A stretch of 64,000 bases of DNA from Xestospongia bergquistia (GCA_963965975.1 OZ014414.1:9233230-9297229), one strand, 5' to 3'; positions 1 through 11,430 are shown, numbered from the stretch's first letter. Made by a program: numbers and translations. Notes: generated by a model not told the origin, from the letters alone.

Positions 1-1070
1 TGGTCAACTGTTCGAGTACAACAATACATATTTCTGCTCACTCACATAGTAAATGATGAGATGATATTAATAGACAACTCCATTAGTCCTATACGCTACA
101 ATGATATATTAATAATGTAGTTATCACTACAGAAAGGATTGGATACTATATTGAGAATATGAGACCTTTAACTGAATACAGTATACTCTGAATACAGAGG
201 AACTAAACCTTTATACAGTATAATGGACATGAGATCACTGGATGTAGAGGTGGAATATTATGAGATGTAAGTTGAAGACAATAATTATCATCTCTCCTCT
301 CTCTTATTAACTAGACTAGGTACAAAGGTCACCAGTTATACTAGATGTTATACAATCAACTGATCCTAATAATTATATTAAATATTATTGTTTTAAAATT
401 GTAGGCTTATATTAGTAGGCAACAGTAATAAATCATTATAATAGTAAGTTCTCTTATTATAATTCTCAACATTATATTGTCTTGTGTTAATAGATCATTT
501 TCCTCTTTTAATTGTCTTAATGAACAAAGTTTATTAAGTAATATTATTACATCATTTTAATGTATTCACAACACAAACAAGACAACAACAATAATATCAA
601 TATATATAATATAAGATATACTCGTGTTAAGAAGACATGTAATATTGTTGTAGATGAAGTTTTTGAATAGAGGACAAGAGATGGTTAAATTTAGTATTTA
701 TTGAGGTTTCTGTGATTGTTGATTCTTTTTACAGCTGCCATTAATTTTAATATTTCTATGCATCTCTGTCAACTAAAATTTAATGATATTTATATTAATA
801 TTTAAAATTAAATAAATATTAATAATATTTAGCAAATATTACATAATTATGACATCATATGTACACATGATAATATAACAGTATTACATAGTGTTCAATT
901 AAAGTTGACATTGTTGAAAAATCAAGTAACTTATAAACCTCATCAATTATTAATAATAATGAATTCAGTGACATTAATGAAAACAGTCTGTAATGAGAAA
1001 GAGAGAGTCAATATTTTCCATATATATATATACCTGTTGCTGACCTTAATATCATCATAATCACATATAT
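1..1070. repeat. 3' flank of an upstream (third) copy of the tandem unit
   Basis: This stretch aligns by eye with 9,150-10,075 and 21,890-22,800, the sequence that follows the LRR exon in copies A and B, with shared small indels and the same word order. The window therefore opens just downstream of a third death-fold/LRR gene whose coding part lies outside. Its minus strand carries the short open stretch also seen at 9,459-9,668 and 22,205-22,405, which I do not accept as a gene. No other coding signal is visible. Confidence 0.75.
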
Positions 1071-1089
1071 ACATTGATCTTATTATAAG

Positions 1090-1860
1090 TTCTACTGTAG
1101 TAATATGTGTGGTACTGGAGGACTTGATCGTTTACGAGTTTTTACTTTAATAGGTAGAGTAGAACTATAACTTGTATCATTTTTAACTCCTTTCTTATGA
1201 TTATTAGTAGGTTGTTTTTGTATGACCTCTGTAGATTCCTCTATCTGCTATGGAGAGAGAGAGAGAACTATGATAACATGATAAGGTGTTTAATACATTA
1301 ATTAATTGTTGTAATATTATTGTGTAGTAGTAATTATAGACTAATGTATGAATGGATAGATGGATGAATTAAATGGATCAATAGTATATGAATGTAATGT
1401 TGATAACATCTGTCCATTAGTTGACTATCTATCAATCCATTACAGACTATTGTATGATAACTAACGAACAGATGAATGTATGGATGACTTAATATGACCA
1501 TTTAAAAATGGATGTCTTCTTGATAAAGTGATGATGATGATTGGTTAATATAAAGTTAATATATTTTTAGGTCTAAGGTTCAAGGATTTAGATACATACA
1601 ATAATTAAATAAATTAGAGTACAATAAAAATTGATATAAGTACACAATAAGTTATAATTGTTACATGTACATGTATTGTCATGGATATAGTTTTATATGT
1701 AATATTTACATAAATAAGAGTACAATAAAACTTGAAGCAATTTTAATAACATAATTAATGATACAAGTAACAATATCTTATCTGTTATTAAATATGCTCT
1801 CTGTTTACAATTCTCAGGACAGTCAGATTGTCTCTGAAGTCTATAAGCAATAGTTGATAC
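1090..1860 (-). pseudogene. 3' remnant of the FN3 receptor-like gene (copy 0)
   Basis: This matches 10,430-12,010 but lacks the 552-bp element inserted there. On the minus strand, just inside a splice acceptor near 1,240, a short open tail ends at a stop near 1,095 and contains SSPPVPHI, like the tail at 10,395-10,577. Upstream exons of the receptor are missing. The sequence near 1,806-1,850 matches 11,971-12,010. It is a truncated duplicate left at the boundary between tandem copies. Whether it is expressed cannot be seen. Confidence 0.5.
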
Positions 1861-1947
1861 TACCCAGACTACACCACGCCTACAGATTAAGAGCTTTGGG
1901 TGTGGTGTTGTCTACTAACGCTGTGTGGGCGTGTCAGCAAAGAACCA

Positions 1948-4900
1948 ATGGCTACAAGAAACCTATCTTTCGAGGAGATTCTAGAAGAGAAACCAACACT
2001 TGATGAATTATGTGAACATATTCGTATTGGTAGTAAATGGTATCAGTTGGGAATTCAGTTGAAACTGAACGCTAAGAAGTTAGAAGATATTCACAAGCTA
2101 CCAGATGACTCCACATACAAAACAACAAAAATGTTTGAGTTGTGTTTAGATACCAAACCTGATGCTACCAGAAGACAAGTGGTAGATGCTTTGAGGAAGG
2201 AATTAATGACTGTTGCTGCCCATGAGTATGAGCAGACATTGTGGAAATCCAGTAATCTTCCTACCAGTAAGTACAAGACCTTTTATATGTACATCATGTT
2301 ATAAATGTTATATTATTAGTTTATTAATGGTTATGTGTATTGTTCTTATTATAGGAATGGATATCCCAGGTACTGAAGCAAGTGCTATTCTTCAATCCCA
2401 TACACACATACTGCCTCAAACTCAAGAACCAGGTAACATACAGGACTTGATATAACATTCACTATCAGTTGTTTTAATGTATTACTTCATTTAGATATTT
2501 CAGATCTTTTGAGGAAGGCTCCTACTGAACATGAACTACATTATCTATTAGCTGATATTAGTAATATGTGGTATGAGATTGGATTATCATTGAAAGTCTC
2601 TTGTAGTATTTTAAATGGTTTAACAAACAGTGAAAAGAGCAATACTTACAAACTAGCTCAAGTTATTTATAGCTGGTTAACTACTACTGAGTCACATCTT
2701 GTTACCTGGGAAACAGTGATTGATGCTATTAAGAGTCCTATTGTTAATAATATCAAGAAGGTCAATGAAATACATCAACATTTAACTAAAGGTAAGTTAA
2801 TATAACATTTATTGATGCAGTCAGTGAATATGTGTTTGTTCCTTAGCGAAAGAAGATACTCTCCAAAGTATTATTGAAGAGATATCACAGTCTCAGATCA
2901 ATCCTGTAAAAGTGTCCCAGCTCTTATTTAGTGAGAGCTGCATCAGTGAAGAAACACTTGATAGAATTGAGACGTTGCAGGGCACTCCAGATGAGAAGAA
3001 GACAACTCTGTTATCTGCTATACATATAGCAATATCTTCAGATCATAAGAAGTTGAAAATGTTAGCAACAGTACTGTCCAAGTTTGAAGAGACGAAAACA
3101 CTATCTGAGAGAATTATCAGTGAATATGGTAAGAGGTCAATTAAATAATTTATAATTAATACATATTGTTAATAGGTCAAACATTTCCAGATGACCAGAC
3201 AACAGTAGCTAATGTTCAAGAGGTAGTAATGACAAGTTATAGTAGTCATGAAGATCATGCCAGTGACATTTTACGTTGTCATTATGGTACTCTCTCTCAG
3301 TCTCTTCGATATCCTGTTAGAGTAGCACACTACCTCTATGGAGAGGGAGTTATTACAAAAACTAGACTAGCAATTATAAAATATACTGCAAAGTCTTTGT
3401 CAACAAATAAAGCATTATTGATGTTATTAGGAGCTGTACGTCATGCTGTACATACCAACTATCATCATCTGATGATCTTTGTTAGTGTATTGTTAAAATT
3501 TACTAGCACTGTACCATGTGCTAATGTTATCTTAAAAAATTGTGGTAAATACATCATTATGTACTCATTATATTAAATTTTATTATTAATTTTTGATAGA
3601 GAAAGTATTTCCTGATGTCATCATTCCTGAAGTACAGACCAGAGTTAAACACCCATTGACCACTAAATCAGTAGATAGCACTAAAGCTTTAAGACAAGGT
3701 TAGTATATACTGTGTGTGATATATTGAAGGATTATTTCTTGATCTTATTGTAGATGATGTAGTAAAGGAAGTTATACTTCCTCAAAGTTTGAGTCCTATT
3801 TTTGGATCAATTAAAAGTGAATTTGCAATAGCTTTTAGAAATATCAGAAAAGCTATCAACACCACACCTCCACCTCTTGATGAATTGAAAAGATTTCTTG
3901 AAGATGGCTATCCTCACCTTGAATCTCAAATTGTTCATTGTGAATCCATTGATGAAGTACTAACTGTTGTGAGGAACCATTGTACACTGATCAATATCAG
4001 TTGTCTGGAGGGTATTGTAAAGTGCTTTGAAATTAAAGAAGCTGAGACACATATACAAAGATACAAAGATATAGTTCAGTCATTTTGTGAAAAAACAAAG
4101 GCTTCTCTCTGTCTGGACAAAAGTTTTAAAATAACAAACACTCCTTCTCTTCTCAAATGTGAGACAGTTGTCTTTGTGTTAAACTGGGATCCTAAAGATT
4201 GTACTTTGAAAGATATCGAGGACATTCTTTCCATATCACTTGAGATCAATGTGGAAATTCGTTACATACAAAGAGGGAACTCCATCATTGTCACCTGTTT
4301 TTTTCCACTCAATCTAACAACTCTACTTATTACCAGAGCTCAGGAGACTCTTGAAATAATGAAAGAGAAAGGATTACTTCAACTTACAGTTGGTCACTGC
4401 ACCATTTATGATCATAGAAGAGACAAGGTAAGAGATGAGTAGTATTAGACAACAGTTACTACATGTGTTGTTTATTGATATATAGGAGATTAGAACTATT
4501 GTAGAAGAGAATACAAAGGAGTTGAGAAGTCGTCTGGAACTAGAACAAACCATGCGGAAAAAGATGACTATACAAATGTCATCTATTGTCAGACAAAATG
4601 AAGGTATATTGTGTACAACTATTGTTTTATTTAATAACTGTCTATTATATGATATATCTGATTAATAACTTAATGTTCCTTTATATAGAAACAAGAGAAA
4701 TGAAAGAAAAGACAATTGAAGATTTAACATCACTTGTGAAAACAAAGGAAGGTAAATTAATACAACATCAATGACAAGTCCAATGTTGTCAGTATTTTAC
4801 ATAATATATTAGTGATCAATTTTCTTCTCATTTTATATAAAGCTATTGAGAAGAATATACTGTCAGTGTCTACTGAGAGACAGAAAGAGCTAGAGACACT

Positions 4901-7900
4901 ACAAGAAATAATAACGTCATTGACTTTACAAGTAAGAGAGAGAGACCAACAGATTGAGGAGTTAAAACAGAGCTTGAAAGGTAACTGGTATTAGTGACTT
5001 CTCATTATATGACATTGTTACTAGATCTAGCATTCATACCAAAGGTTCGTAAACCAGTAACTGATCAAGGAGTTGAGGAAACACAAACAAAATCCAGTCA
5101 AGAAGAGTCCACACATGAAACTACAGGTAATAATATAATATTGTTAATAATATATATGTCTTAATGGTAACTACTAGAGTCTACACTAATATTAGAGTTA
5201 AAAGATCAGTTAAAAGGTTCAGCTAATAATAAAGATGAAACCACTCCTCCAAGTAAGTTTATATGATAATATTCTATCTCTTACAATCAATAATGTTAAT
5301 AATTATTAAATTTATAAACCACAAATTATTATATTGTAAATTATATTCATAATTCTCAAACCACAATAATTAAATTCATAATATATAAAAAATGAATTTC
5401 CATATTTACTATACACTCCCTTAGTGTCAGTATAATATGATAGAGTTATGATTATGATAAGATCTATAAAATGTTTATATTAAGTGTTATCATATTACAC
5501 TATATACATGTACATGTTTAATATAAGTATCTTATATAGAGTCTCCAGTATTACATGATATATTAAAGGACTATGATGATAATAAAGAGACAAAGGATGA
5601 AGAGTCAGACAAAAGAGGTAAGACTCAGTATAGTACTCAACCACACCCACCAAAAATTTTTGTGATAACAGGACATTCCTATGTACAACATTAGTATCAT
5701 ATATTGTTACTGACAAATATTAATACACTTGACTGTGTCTTAGTTGACTCCACCTATAATTGACATAATTAATAATGATGTCATTATAACTATTGATAGT
5801 ACATCTTTGTATGTATATAAGCAGGAGTGAATGAGTGTCATGAAGGAGCGTCCAACTCCCATTAACCAACTGTTGTCGAATCAAGGCTTAGAACATATGT
5901 CCATATATGGACATAACTGCTAAGTGTTTTGCAGTTTAATAGCTTGTGGGTTGTAACTTAGGTGTGCTTTAAATAGAAAAAAATTTAAGAGAAGTCAAGA
6001 AGATGGCCAAACGACCTTGTAATAGATGCAAAAAACCTGGCAGAGTTTTCTTTAAGAACTTCAGTAACTTCCCTAGGCTGAGGTTAGTCTTGTGTAGTGC
6101 TAGAGAACTCATCTTGTTAAATAAAGAGAGAAATTTTGTTCAATTGTTTCCATCTCTTTAATGACAAAAGTCTCCATAACCTCCACGTCCAATTCTTTTA
6201 AGCATTTCATAACTTCTTTCTTAGTTTCTTTACTTAGTAACACAGTATTTAATAACCGATTTATATTAAAGTAGACGTCAACATCATGAATATTCTAAAA
6301 AGTCTATATGTAGCAAGTCCAGCCTTCATTTTACTTGTGGTTGCTAATTGTAATAATATTCATTGCTCCATCACATACTAAACAGTACTTATGGTACTTA
6401 AGTTTATTTTCCTTATATGGAATAATTCCTGACTGTGTTTTGACAATGCAAATATAATGCGAGTTGGAATCTCCTTCGTGACGCTCATGTGGTCCTGATA
6501 TAAGAGAGATGTGTTAACTATAATTTGATATCTCTTAGGAATGACTAATATAACAAACTTGTTTGTGTATTTCTTAAATATATCTCTTGTTCTAGTAATA
6601 GGTAGTTATAATTATGTTATAATCTGTAGTGAGTTGTTGATTAGTTTTAATCTTATGATTTTCATATACAAACTTTATAATTATAATAACTACATCATCA
6701 GTAATGATAGTATTTAGTCTCAGAATTATCATGATTTTCTATTAATGATTTCTTTTCTCACAAACTTCATGTGTCATGTGACCATCAGCTACTTGTCATG
6801 TGACCATTAATATATGATTGAGTGGAGTTGACATGTCACACTGATAACACTAGGACCAAGAATTTTGTAGCAAATACAACAGACTGCCTTTTGCTTTGCA
6901 GTCTGGGAATGAGATTGTCAAACTCCGGACTTTTTGATCAAAGCATTTTTCAGTTACACTCTACTATAAAAACAATGTGGTTTGTCAGTTCAATAAGCTA
7001 TAATCTCACCATGAATTATAGGATGTACAATGTATTATTATAACTACAATAATTCATAATCAAGATTATTTACCATATCAAGAAAAGCATCAAAATAAAC
7101 TGATAAATAATCTTACCTGTGGTTCCTTCTACTTTTGTTTATATCTATTAACATGTACTGCTCGGTATAGTTACTGTACTTAACCACACCCACCAAACAT
7201 TTTTATGACGACAGAGCATTCCTATGTACAATGTAGAGAGATAAATAATTTCCTCATGTAACAAATATATCAACTCAATTCTGTACTCAATGAAATAGAA
7301 TGTAATAATGTTTACAATACATATTATAAAGACATTGTAGTCTTGTGTCACCTTATATTACAGTAACATTAGACCACACAAGACAAGACAATTTAGACTG
7401 TTCATTTCAGTCTCTATTCTTTACCTATTGACAACTATTATCAAATAAACTTTACACATTTCACTTAATATTGACAACAAAAGTATATATGTTAAGAAAC
7501 AACAAACAGGAAATGTCTAAAGAATAATTCATTTTCAGATCTTGTATTAGATCAAAACAGTTTATTGTCACACTAAACTATAAAAATGTGTTTTGTCAGG
7601 AAATGATTGATAAGCTACAATACCTCTCAAAGCAAAGGGGTTGATCTCACCAGACTAAGTTGATGTATGAATACCAGAAATCCATTATATAATAATGTTC
7701 TGTTAGTATGAAAGAATTGTTCCTTTGTAACCAATAGAACATACTAGACAGCGAATTTAACAGTAAACCACACCTCCTGTGATTCGTTGCCATAGTAACC
7801 ATATTCAGTAAACAGTAATGGCTTCCTTTCTTCTTCAGTGTATTGTCTGTGTATTGTAGTGTGTTATAGTATATTACTATGTGTGTACTATACTATATAC

Positions 7901-8714
7901 TAACTCTGTTTTTTTAACAGGAGACACTGGAAGTGTTCAGTGGTATGATGATATCAATAGTGTATGGCTCTTTAGTCCAAGTATACTACAAAGTGAAGAT
8001 GTTATAAGTAAATTAATAAAAGAACAACAAACAGGAAAAGAATGGAGTATTACTCTCTCCTCGTCATCTCCTGAAAGTGCTGCAGTTATTATAAACAATC
8101 TTAATAAGTGTACAGTGAGGAGACTTTATATAAACAACACTTCATTGGACAGTAAGTGTGTATCGATATTATCAGAGATACTAAAAACTAATAAAACAAT
8201 AAAGAAACTAGAGCTGTACTCCTCTTTACTTACTGGTGGTATCAAACAAGTCAGTGATAGTCTCTTTAATAATAAAACACTTGAACAGTTAGTGTTGTCT
8301 AATGTTACTGGTATCACAGATGAAGATATAACTCACTTATCTACTATGTTATCAAGTAATACAACTTTAAAAGAACTACATCTCTACAACTGTAACATCA
8401 CTGATAATGGAGTCCGATATATCTGTGAAGGACTTACTAAAAACCAAACATTGACTACGTTGCACATCGGACGTAATCCTCAGATCACTTCAGTTAGTAC
8501 CAGTACAATAGCAGATCTAATACAAACAACTACATCATTGACAAGACTATCTCTCTACTATACTTCACTGAACAATGATGATATCAAGACAATATGTACA
8601 TCACTTAATAAAAATACTACAATAAGGAAACTATACTTATCAAGACAACATAAAGAGTATTGTAAGATGTTAGACAGTTATCAAGTTATTAAACACAGAC
8701 TTGTGTTCGTGTAA
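1948..8714 (+). CDS. Death-fold/LRR receptor-like protein, copy A (14 exons, 1161 aa)
   Basis: Exons by splice signals and frame: 1948-2266, 2355-2432, 2495-2791, 2847-3128, 3176-3544, 3600-3698, 3754-4427, 4486-4603, 4689-4751, 4843-4980, 5025-5126, 5178-5252, 5540-5617, 7921-8714. They total 3,486 nt with no internal stop. Order: death domain (residues ~6-105), linker, second death domain (~133-231; WYEIGLSLKV core), two related CARD-like helical repeats (~232-325 and 326-448), an unnamed domain (~490-700), coiled coil (~706-812), acidic linker (~813-897) and LRRs of ribonuclease-inhibitor type (~960-1145). I see no NACHT, transmembrane segment or signal peptide, so it is probably a cytosolic sensor/adaptor. 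Twelve of 13 introns are phase 1. The start is the first ATG, conserved in copy B. The 2.3-kb last intron is the least certain join, although its phase fits and the LRR exon has no usable ATG of its own. Confidence 0.8.
5826..6092 (+). other. Inverted partial copy of the unknown exon and a short Cys motif exon-like block
   Basis: At 5,826-5,860 the plus strand resembles the beginning of the minus-strand block at 6,494, with the same ~30-nt core and conservative codon changes, so the two lie as a fold-back pair. At 6,003 an ATG opens a short block containing CNRCKK and ending at a donor-like site near 6,083. In copy B the same block is frameshifted by two bases. Function unknown; probably decayed. 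Confidence 0.3.
6109..6494 (-). pseudogene. Minus-strand exon pair of an unknown gene inside intron 13 of copy A
   Basis: Two exon-like blocks lie antisense in the long intron. Block 1 (6494 to 6335) has an acceptor-like edge and is open for 53 codons, with HYICIVKTQ and YCLVCDG. Block 2 (6294 to 6109) follows an acceptor, is open for 61 codons and ends in TGA; it contains KKEVMKCLKELD and a charged helix. The donor phase of block 1 does not fit block 2 exactly. The same blocks occur in copy B, where block 1 has a stop. The product is not recognised; it may be an exonised relic or a mobile-element fragment. Confidence 0.4.
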
Positions 8715-10206
8715 TAGTAAGTAGTTTGTTGTTTATTCTTAATTTGTCTTCTCGCTCACTTTTATTTTCTCTTTAAATTTCTTTTAACTTCATTTTCTCA
8801 TATTTTATTAGCAATTTATTTCTCTAACAAAAGTAGTAGACAATAAAAATAGAGCAGTTTTGCTTGACACTTACTTCTCTAACGTCGCACTTTTTTTGCT
8901 CTCTGACAGCTGCTTATTTGCCGCCCGTAATTATTATTTGTGGGTGGGGCATTAATTTTGACCCTTTGTAGTTCCAATATGTTCTGTCGAGTTCTAGCTC
9001 CTGAACAGAATATTTGAAGACGTCAGACAGTAAAGAACGTACTTGTATCCCATTTTTTAACCGAATAAAGAATTCAGCATGACGTATATTAAGAAAAGAT
9101 GGAAGACAACAATTTAACTATTATACTGAGATCAGTTCAGTTGAATAATGAAAATTGTCAACTGTTCAAGTCCAACAACAAATATTTCTGAAGTAGAGAC
9201 GTTTGCTCACTCACATAGTAACTGATGAGATGATATTATGTAAGTTGAAATAATTGAAGACAATAATTATTACCTCTCCTCTCTCTTATTAACTAGACTA
9301 AGTACAAAGGTCACCAGTTATACTAGATGTTATACAATCACACACATCAACTGATCCTAATAATTATATTAAATAGTATTGTTTTAAAACTGTAGATTAA
9401 ATGTTAGTAGACAGCAGTAATAAATCATTATAATAGTAAGTTCTCATATTATAATTCTCTACATTATATTGTCTTGTGTTAATAGATCATTTTCCACTTT
9501 TAATTGTCTTAATGAGCAAAGTTTATAATGTAATATTATTACTTCCATTTTAATGTTTTCACAACACAAACAAGACAACAACAATAATATCAATATATAT
9601 AGTATAAGATATACTGCTAGGTAGACATGGTAATATTGTTGTGGGTGGAGTTTTTGAATAGAAGACAAGAGATAGTGTGTGTCTAATAAACTCTTTATTT
9701 ATGGAGATTTCTATGATTGTTGATTATTTCTACAGCTGCCAATAATTTTAGTATATCTATGTACCTCTGTTAACTAAATTACTTTTATATTAATTTTTAA
9801 GTTAAATAACTATTAATTTTCAGCAAAACATTACATAATTATGACATCATATGTACACATGATAATATAACAGTATTACATAGTGTTCAATTGAAGTTGA
9901 CATTGTTGATAAATCAAGTAACTTATAAACCTCATCCATTATTAATAATAATGAATTCAGTGCCATTAATGAAAACAGTCTGTAATGAGAAAAAAATAGA
10001 GTGTCAATATTTTCCATATATCCCTAATCTTGCTGACCTTAATATCATCATAATCACACATACAGATTGATCCTAATATAAGGTAACTTATCAAAATACT
10101 ACTGTTTAAATGAAAATGTAGTTATGTAATCTATAGGGTAGATGAGTCTGGAGAAGATACGTATATAGCAGGAAGAAAAATTTCAAATTATTTTTTATAC
10201 ATAATA
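8715..10206. other. 3' flank of copy A, no gene seen
   Basis: This AT-rich sequence is shared with 21,461-22,932 and, for its second part, with 1-1,070. A minus-strand open stretch at 9,459-9,668 contains a charged segment and has counterparts in the other two flanks, but it has neither splice support nor a consistent length. I see no RNA gene. Confidence 0.6.
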
Positions 10207-10376
10207 TTGGATTGAAGAATGCTCCTAACCAGAATGTTGGTGTATGTTCTAGTCCCCAAGTGATAATTTTGTCCATGAATGCAAATCTCATCACTAAATC
10301 TGTACACCATTCTTTTAGATCCCATTTCTCAGGAGGTGGAGATGACTCCATTCCTACTATATTAGACCAGTTACAT
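10207..10376 (-). pseudogene. Stranded fragment of a dynein heavy-chain exon
   Basis: The minus strand reads [14 protein letters not shown] and [10 protein letters not shown], almost identical to the exon at 23,919-24,080 of the intact dynein-like gene; one clear change is R to H before TPTFW. The match starts abruptly after the shared flank, at a junction equivalent to joining 22,932 to 23,919, and stops abruptly near 10,376. It has no neighbouring dynein exons and is a duplication-junction relic, not a gene. Confidence 0.85.
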
Positions 10377-10878
10377 TAATTCATTAATTATATTAATTAA
10401 TTTAATTGTTTCTGCCTCAGACAGAACTATATATGTGTGGTACTGGAGGACTTGAATGTTTATGAGCTTTTACTCTGATAGGTAGAGTAGAACTGTAACT
10501 TGTATCATTTTTAACTCCTTTTCTACGATTGTTAGTAGATTGTTTTAATATGACCTCTGTTGATTCCTCTATCTGCTATGGAGAGAGAGAGAGATAGAAC
10601 TATGATAAGGTGTTTAATACATTAATTAATTGTTGTAATATTATTGTGTAGTAGTGATTATAGACTATTGTATGAATGGATAGATAGATGAATGAAATGG
10701 ATCAATAATATATGAATGTAATATTGATAGCATCTGTCCATTAGTTGACTATCTATCAATCCATTACAGACTATTGTATGATAACTAATGAACAGATGAA
10801 TGAATGGATGACTTAATATGACCATTTAAAATGGATGCCTTCTTGATAAAGTTGTGATAAAGATTGGTTTGATCTAAT

Positions 10879-11430
10879 ACTATGTTTACACGAATATGTT
10901 TTTATTATAAAAACAATTATATTTGTCAATGGATACATGTTTTGTTTACACGAAAAATCATGAAAACAGTCGAAAACATATATAGTATGAAAACGCTCAC
11001 CAAAGTGGAGACCTCCCAAAACTAGCTGTGAACACTTCTGGGAAAACACAAAAACAGATACAAAAACGCATGAGTGGGATTGGTCAAAAAAAGATGAAGA
11101 CTTTTTTATGTGATTATCCTGCTTTTAAAGACTATTTTGTTATATCAACTGAATTTACTGTGACTAATCCATAACATTAGGATGTATTATCAAAGAAATA
11201 GAGTACTGTGTGAACTTATTGGTATCAGTGGTCCACAGTTAAGAAGAAAGTTGAGGAAAAGAAGAAAATGTAGAAAGTTTTGGTCATAGTAATGTAGAAA
11301 ATGATCTGTTTACTATAGAGCTGTGTAGCTGTGTAAACACTTGAAAACAGACACATGAGATAACATGTAAACAGTCAAACATTATTTGTTTTCCATGTAA
11401 GTGACTTAAATAGATATATGTAAACATAGT
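10879..11430. mobile_element. Non-autonomous DNA element (MITE), 552 bp
   Basis: Perfect 12-bp terminal inverted repeats, ACTATGTTTACA and TGTAAACATAGT, bound the element. CTAA lies next to each end (one base away at the left), a candidate target duplication. Internal copies of GTTTACA-like words lie near both ends. There is no transposase reading frame. The related copy-0 segment (1,090-1,860) lacks it, so insertion followed or accompanied duplication. Confidence 0.6.

Noticed and set aside
6822..7043. 73-codon plus-strand frame conserved in both copies
   Set aside because: It lies in an intron of near-identical duplicated sequence, so conservation carries no information. No family or splice sites fit.
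7818..7881. ATG at 7,818 (MASFLLQ) as start of a separate LRR gene
   Set aside because: None of the GT donors tested after it gives a usable join to the phase-1 LRR exon: some have the wrong phase, and those with the right phase create TGA at the join. The upstream death-fold exon joins in frame, in both copies.
9459..9668. Minus-strand frame with charged C-terminal half, present in all three flanks
   Set aside because: Lengths differ by indels that are not multiples of three (compare 500-660), and there is no acceptor or partner exon.
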